From Ignelater luminosus (taxonomy: Eukaryota; Arthropoda; Insecta; Coleoptera; Elateridae): a stretch of 64,000 bases of DNA. A model generated the notes under the pieces. The model did not search any database, was not told the DNA's origin, and saw nothing but the letters and a program-made list of their open reading frames with translations. The translations under genes and the position numbers were made by a program. The stretch spans positions 43,221-107,220 of the forward strand of contig VTPC01006056.1 of the NCBI GenBank assembly GCA_011009095.1. The letters are read 5' to 3'. This document shows, piece after piece, positions 59,646-64,000 of this stretch. Position 1 is the stretch's first letter, and every line of letters starts with the position of its first letter.

Positions 59646-62291
59646 CTAAAATGGCAACTCGTCATAAAAAGAGTGGTAGTCCCTTAGTATTGTACTTTTC
59701 AATTCTTGCAGATGGTTGTACTTTGCTTCCGTTATCTTCAACCTACTGTCGTACAAATTTGGAAAATTCTCTTCACGAAATGCTTGCATTTTGTCTATAG
59801 GATGGTTTAATGATGGTTTTGGATCCTGTCTTTTTCGTCTGGATTTTCTTGAAGATTCTTCCGATTGTTTTGCGTTATCCTCGCAAGCAGGTAATAGTTT
59901 GAACACATCTTCAAAATTTAGTTTGTAATAAATTTTTCCGTCGTCAGAATACTTCAAACAGCGGATGTCAGTAACTTTGGTGTCACCTTTCTTCAATCCA
60001 GGACGGATCGACTTGTACATTGTGGGGTTTGCATAGTTTTTGAAGAATGAATGTTCTAAATAAGTAACCTTATAAGGTGTAGAATGCTTTCTAGCATTTT
60101 TGCATATCTCTACATAATCAGCTGGCACATGAACTTCTCTCTGTTTTAGATACCGCTCTATGGTGGAGTGCATAGAGTCACACTCCATTTGAGTGTGACC
60201 TTTTTCCAGATATTTGCTTTCGATACAGATCTTGTACTTAACAACTAAATGTAACAGGGCATTGCTCAAAATAGTACTTCTGTTTTGATAGTTACAGCCG
60301 TCACTGAAAATTATTATTTTCTTTGCATTGTTGCAAAGCGGTAACTGGGATTGAATGAAATGACTTACAATGCTTGCAAACTCATTTGCAGTGAATTCGC
60401 CTTTTGTTTCATTCCACAGGTAGCAAAATCCATCTTTTGTCTTTAGATCATACATACAAAGGTTGTGGACCGAAAGTTTCCTCCTGTAATATATGTCTGA
60501 AGCATTTGATTTAGGACACAATAACAGGCTCTGAAGATACACCGTGTAAACATGCTCTTCATTTCTTTTATCGTTGTCTTTTTCTTGCCTAGCAGCGGTT
60601 TCCTTCTTTGAATGATTCTTGTATTCTTCACTAGTAATATATCACATTGATCTTTCTTCGGTCTGTATAAAGACAAACTCAGATCTTCAAACGTTTTGTG
60701 GAATGTACAGGAAGACAGTGGCTTGCATTTTTTTCCTTGCACCAATTGTCAGTATAAACATTGAACAACAAGGCTCTAAATAGAGTTTTTGAGAAGATGC
60801 CCGACAATAACGTGATTCTACATTTGGCAATGCCAATAAAAACTCTTTTAATAAATTTAATCTTTCATTTAAATTCCGTTGTCTTGTAATCTTCTTTGAT
60901 TGTCTTTTATTTTCAGTTCTCTCGTCGGTTTCGTCTTTTTCTTCCAACTCTACATGATCTTCTCCTCCGTCTTCTAACCACTTGTTGATCATCCATTCTA
61001 CTATCCCTAAAATTGCCAGTAATGTCTTTTTGCATACTCTGACTTTTGCTGAATTATCTACATATAAATAGAATTTAAAAGAAAATTTTCGGCGTGAAGT
61101 GTTTTCAATTTTCCTATCCCGAGATCTTTGGGTAAAATTTACATCTGTCATAGTTTTTATGAAAATCTTTCTTTCCTTCCAGCTAAACTTCCAAAAATCA
61201 TTAAACATCTTTTGTCTTTCTGTTTCTGTCAATGTCTTGCAATGAAAGGTTTTACCTTTACATTTGCAAGTAACTTCTTTCGTCGTTCTCTTAGGCCTAC
61301 TGACAAATCCCGTGACTTTTCCATCTATAACCTTTCTCCCTTTGTATTCTTTACCTTGTTCACGTAAGATCTTTGCTTTTTTAACTTCCCAATCATCTTC
61401 TGTTACTTGATGTCGTTTTCTTCTTCTGGGTTTCAGAATATCTTGACTTATATCTTTATCAAGATTTTCAGCTTCTTCAATTGCCTCAACTGGTTCTGTG
61501 TTATTAACACTGTTATTTGCTTCTGTTTCTATTGTAATTATATTCAAGTCATTTATATCAGCAGTTTCTACGTCAATAGTCGTACTGATTTGATGATTGG
61601 GTTCTGCCATTTTATTATCCTACAGAACTCTAGGTTCTGGTAATTGATTTTTCTCATTGTAAACTTTAGCTACCACAATTATTTCTTGTCTACTGTTTAC
61701 CTCTTGACTTAACTCCGTTGCATCCTTTGTTCCCTTGTCACATGGTTCTGAGGTAAACTAATTAGATTTTTCTGCTTGACAGTAAACACTTTCACTTATT
61801 AAATTATAATCAAGGTCTGTATGGGTCTGAATGTTACAATCATAATGTAATTCTTTAACAGCACTAAGTGCTTCAGTATCTGAAAAGTTTAGGTTTATAG
61901 TGAGACTTCCAAAACTTATATCTTGACTTATATCAAAATTTCCAGCTTCTTCTTTTTCCTCCACTAATTGTGTGTTATTAACATTTTTGTTATTATTTTC
62001 AGTCTTCAATATTATGAAATTATTTAAGTCATTTACATCAGCTGTTTGATTTTGAGCTTCAGATTCAGGAAATATTTGAATTAAGATGCCATTTTCATCA
62101 ATCATGAACGTGTCTGCTGTAGAAATAATATCATCAACAATGACATCTTCCTTGTTAATCTTTGAAGGTGAATTAGTACTGTCAGTACAATCTTGGTTCT
62201 TGACCGGCGGCAAAAGCAAACATCCACCGTTTCCCTTGTCAGATTGTGCAATTATTGCTAGTTTTAGTATTTTTTTTGTTCTCAAAGACAT
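59646..62291 (-). pseudogene. DUF7869-like transposon protein B, frameshifted
   Basis: Starts at 62291 (MSLRTKKILKLAIIAQS), like protein A. An acidic N-terminal region follows (to 61758, stop). A second frame at 61610-60687 has VTCKCKGKTFHCKTL, RQKMFNDFWKFSWKERK, VRVCKKTLLAILGIVEW and LPNVESRYCR. A third at 60745 has KPLSSCTFHKTFEDLSLSLY, RPKKDQCD. A fourth at 60542-59646 has DLKTKDGFCYLWNET, IIIFSDGCNYQNRST, KGHTQMECDSMHSTIERYLK and VPADYVEICKNARKHS. Frameshifts lie in an A-run near 60735 and near 60545. The first acid of the proposed core appears changed (VYLQSLLL where the family has VDLQ). I recognise the family only as a repetitive uncharacterised insect protein with a DUF7869-like C-terminal half. 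Confidence 0.75.
61437..62045 (-). repeat. internal coding duplication in transposon B
   Basis: 61917-62045 encodes TADVNDLNNFIILKTENN...EEAGNFDISQDI and 61437-61565 encodes TADINDLNIITIETEANN...EEAENLDKDISQDI. The two ~43-codon units are about half identical at protein level and lie about 350 bases apart, showing a duplication inside the N-terminal acidic region. Confidence 0.75.
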
Positions 62292-63042
62292 TTTTGAACT
62301 GAAAAGTAACAAAAACGTAATTAGTGGTCAGTTTAATAAAACGAATACAGACCACTTAACTCCTGGAATGTCTTTCATTCAAAACCTTTAATTGTAGATA
62401 AACCCCGTATCTACCGTTTCATATTGAAATAAAACCTCGTAACTTCATAAAGAACAGATTAGCACACAACGTAACTCCGTCTGTTTTTCTGCTAGTAAAT
62501 CCTTATAAAACTTATAAATTACCTGAATTTAAACTAAACTTAGTAAAGTACAATTTTAAGTAAATTATTTTAAAAGTAAACGTTGATAGAATGAAAACGT
62601 GTAACTCCTCAAAAATTGCAAACTAACCTAAAACTTTGTTTTGTTAACAAAACACGTAAATCACATATCCTTTTCAAACAGGTTAGTTTTCAACTTAAAA
62701 TTTTATGTTCATTATAATTTTATGCTAAAATAATATTATATTGCATTACCAACCTTCAAACACGTGCCATATAGCCTCCAAACAATAAAAAATGTTGTAA
62801 TCACAGATAAATCCAAACACTGCAGTGCATTACAACAGGCTGCCCCTGCTAGGAGTTACTTGGTTTGCAATAACGAAATTTCATGCTAAAAATATACGTG
62901 GTTTGTTTTTCCCTTTTGTTCGATGATTTAAGTTTTTTGGAGTTATAAGGTTTGGTGAAGTTGTGCAGGAACCATAAACGAATGCAATAGCATGAAAATC
63001 TCAAAATCGTATTTTTTGGAGTTACGTGGTTTGTTAATTAGG

Positions 63043-63388
63043 ACAACGATTTGCTAAATTTTAACTTTTAAAATGTTAGTATTCGTACTTATTTAACTTT
63101 TCTATAAACTGGTAGATTATAATACCAGACGAACATCAAAATTCAAAATTGTAGAAAGGTGAATTTTAAGGTTGATTTATGAAAGTGACTTAAAAATTGT
63201 GCTTAACAGATATGCATTAAATCCGTTTCTTCAGAACTCTTCTGTTGTAAAAAATTTTCAGATACATTTATCTAGATTTTTTCAAAACTTTGAGTATCAA
63301 TTGTAAAATAATAAAGTGATTGTGGTCGGATGATTTGTTATACAACATTTTGTTATGAATTTTGTAGAAACTTTGTTACTCATTACAG
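63043..63388. other. flank right of transposon B
   Basis: AT-rich sequence with no feature recognised. Confidence 0.4.
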
Positions 63389-64000
63389 CCAAACAAATCT
63401 GAACCATACAGGATAAAGTGCAAAGGAACCAACATGAGTACAAGGTTTATGATTGTTCGAAAGACTGTTTAGACTATCTATATTCTGACTTGATCTCCAA
63501 TAACTAATGCTGCTCAGAAGTGATCAAAATAAAGCCTCTCCAATCACATTCTTTACAGGAGTAGGGGGGCAAAGACTTTTGCCTAGTTTGTAGTTAGTTA
63601 GGAAAAAATTCAAGAATATGATGTACCAGTATCAAGACCTAACTCGTCATCAGCATCTACAGCAAGAAGAACATCAGCTGCTCACTAGTAAGTGCAGAAC
63701 TTAAAAATTAAAACTGTTGGGCATTGAAATCTTGTGCTGTGAGCTATCTGAAGTTTTTCAAATCGCACAAGCCAAGTACGGTCTTGTGGATAGATTTCTA
63801 GATTTCACTATAGACATGGAAAGAGTGTCTTTAAAATATACAATTTGATTTTATGAATACTTTTTTCTTAATTCTGCATGTACAACACTGGTCAACAAAT
63901 TTTAATTTTCAAACATTTTCTTGGATTTTTAAGCAATATTTTATGTTATTTACAGCTTCTCGTGCTGAAAATAAAAAGAGAATATTTTCATCACCTCAAA
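63389..64000 (+). CDS. possible plus-strand gene entering the window's right edge
   Basis: Three small plus-strand blocks join in phase. 63389-63444 (after cattacag) reads PNKSEPYRIKCKGTNMST and leaves AG. 63602-63687 (after ttagttag, donor gtaagt) reads KKFKNMMYQYQDLTRHQHLQ, then QEEHQLLT. 63956 onward (after ttatttacag) reads SRAENKKRIFSSPQ to the window end. The matching phases and acceptors argue for a real gene, but the first donor (AGgtttat) is weak and I recognise no family. It could be chance. Confidence 0.3.

Larger units (their letters stand above)
59208..63042 (-). mobile_element. DUF7869-type DNA transposon B, 3.8 kb, with perfect TIRs
   Basis: A 24-bp perfect terminal inverted repeat begins CCTAATTAACAAACCACGTA (59208-59231, inverse at 63019-63042). 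Variants of GGAGTTACGTGGTTTG are scattered at about 59387, 59418, 59443 and 59471 on the left. On the right they are at about 62350, 62431, 62466, 62595, 62649, 62851, 62893 and 62939, in both orientations. The host of the broken gene at 59646-62291. A TTAA lies inside each end (AATTAAC); whether TTAA is the target site or part of the repeat is unclear. Confidence 0.85.

Noticed and set aside
59208..63042. Assignment of transposon B to piggyBac because of TTAA near its ends
   Set aside because: The TTAA is followed by CAAACC instead of the usual CCY ends, the inverted match continues outward past TTAA, and the protein is not piggyBac-like.
1..64000. tRNA, rRNA or CRISPR arrays
   Set aside because: No cloverleaf with A/B boxes, conserved rRNA segment or regular spacer array was noticed by eye; a tRNAscan run would settle tRNAs.

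Overview
This window is animal nuclear DNA, most likely from an insect. It is very AT-rich, has GT-AG introns from under 100 bases to more than 10 kb, and is full of insect-type mobile-element relics. Order-level placement (beetle versus other insect) is not possible from the sequence alone. The provided reading frames miss most real coding sequence because it is split over small exons; I rebuilt the exons by hand from splice sites and phase.

Host genes, all on the minus strand unless noted. (1) 2051-2282: the first two coding exons of a KNL1/Spc105 kinetochore scaffold, with the ILKP and RRVSFA motifs; the rest is not found and probably lies beyond the left edge. (2) 7920-34526: a complete 14-exon thrombospondin gene of the COMP-like, coiled-coil type, 1061 codons before the stop, with every junction in phase. 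A TATA box and a candidate non-coding first exon lie at 35260-35335. (3) 52743-58814: a second, short thrombospondin gene with 9 exons and 486 codons. It has its own signal-peptide exon, TATA box and poly-A signal, but no N-terminal LamG-like domain, no oligomerising coiled coil, most EGF modules gone and a shortened calcium-binding wire, next to a nearly full C-terminal lectin-like domain. (4) A possible plus-strand gene entering at the right edge (63389-64000), weakly supported.

Mobile DNA fills most of the rest. Two related DNA transposons (41339-44833 and 59208-63042) each have long terminal inverted repeats, an array of one family-specific subterminal motif in both orientations, and a broken multi-exon gene for a protein like the uncharacterised, insect-abundant DUF7869-type family. 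There is also a mariner with three in-frame stops (23711-25004), an R1-like LINE relic nested inside an AGTACTG-rich repeat (18020-21895), a KRBA2/Ginger-like integrase relic (5996-7340), a Ty3/Gypsy-type pol relic (46795-48165), a solo LTR with a 5-bp target duplication (10959-11158), a hAT-type MITE with an 8-bp near-duplication (4160-5023), and four TA-type palindromic or inverted-repeat MITEs.

The two thrombospondin genes are a same-strand tandem pair, with the short copy lying 5' of the long one and about 18 kb of transposon-laden DNA between them. The short copy looks functional: no frameshift or stop, and the C-terminal exon is about 70% identical by my hand count. It would give a secreted form that cannot assemble into the pentamer. 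This paralogue and the paired subterminal-repeat transposons are the most interesting items here.
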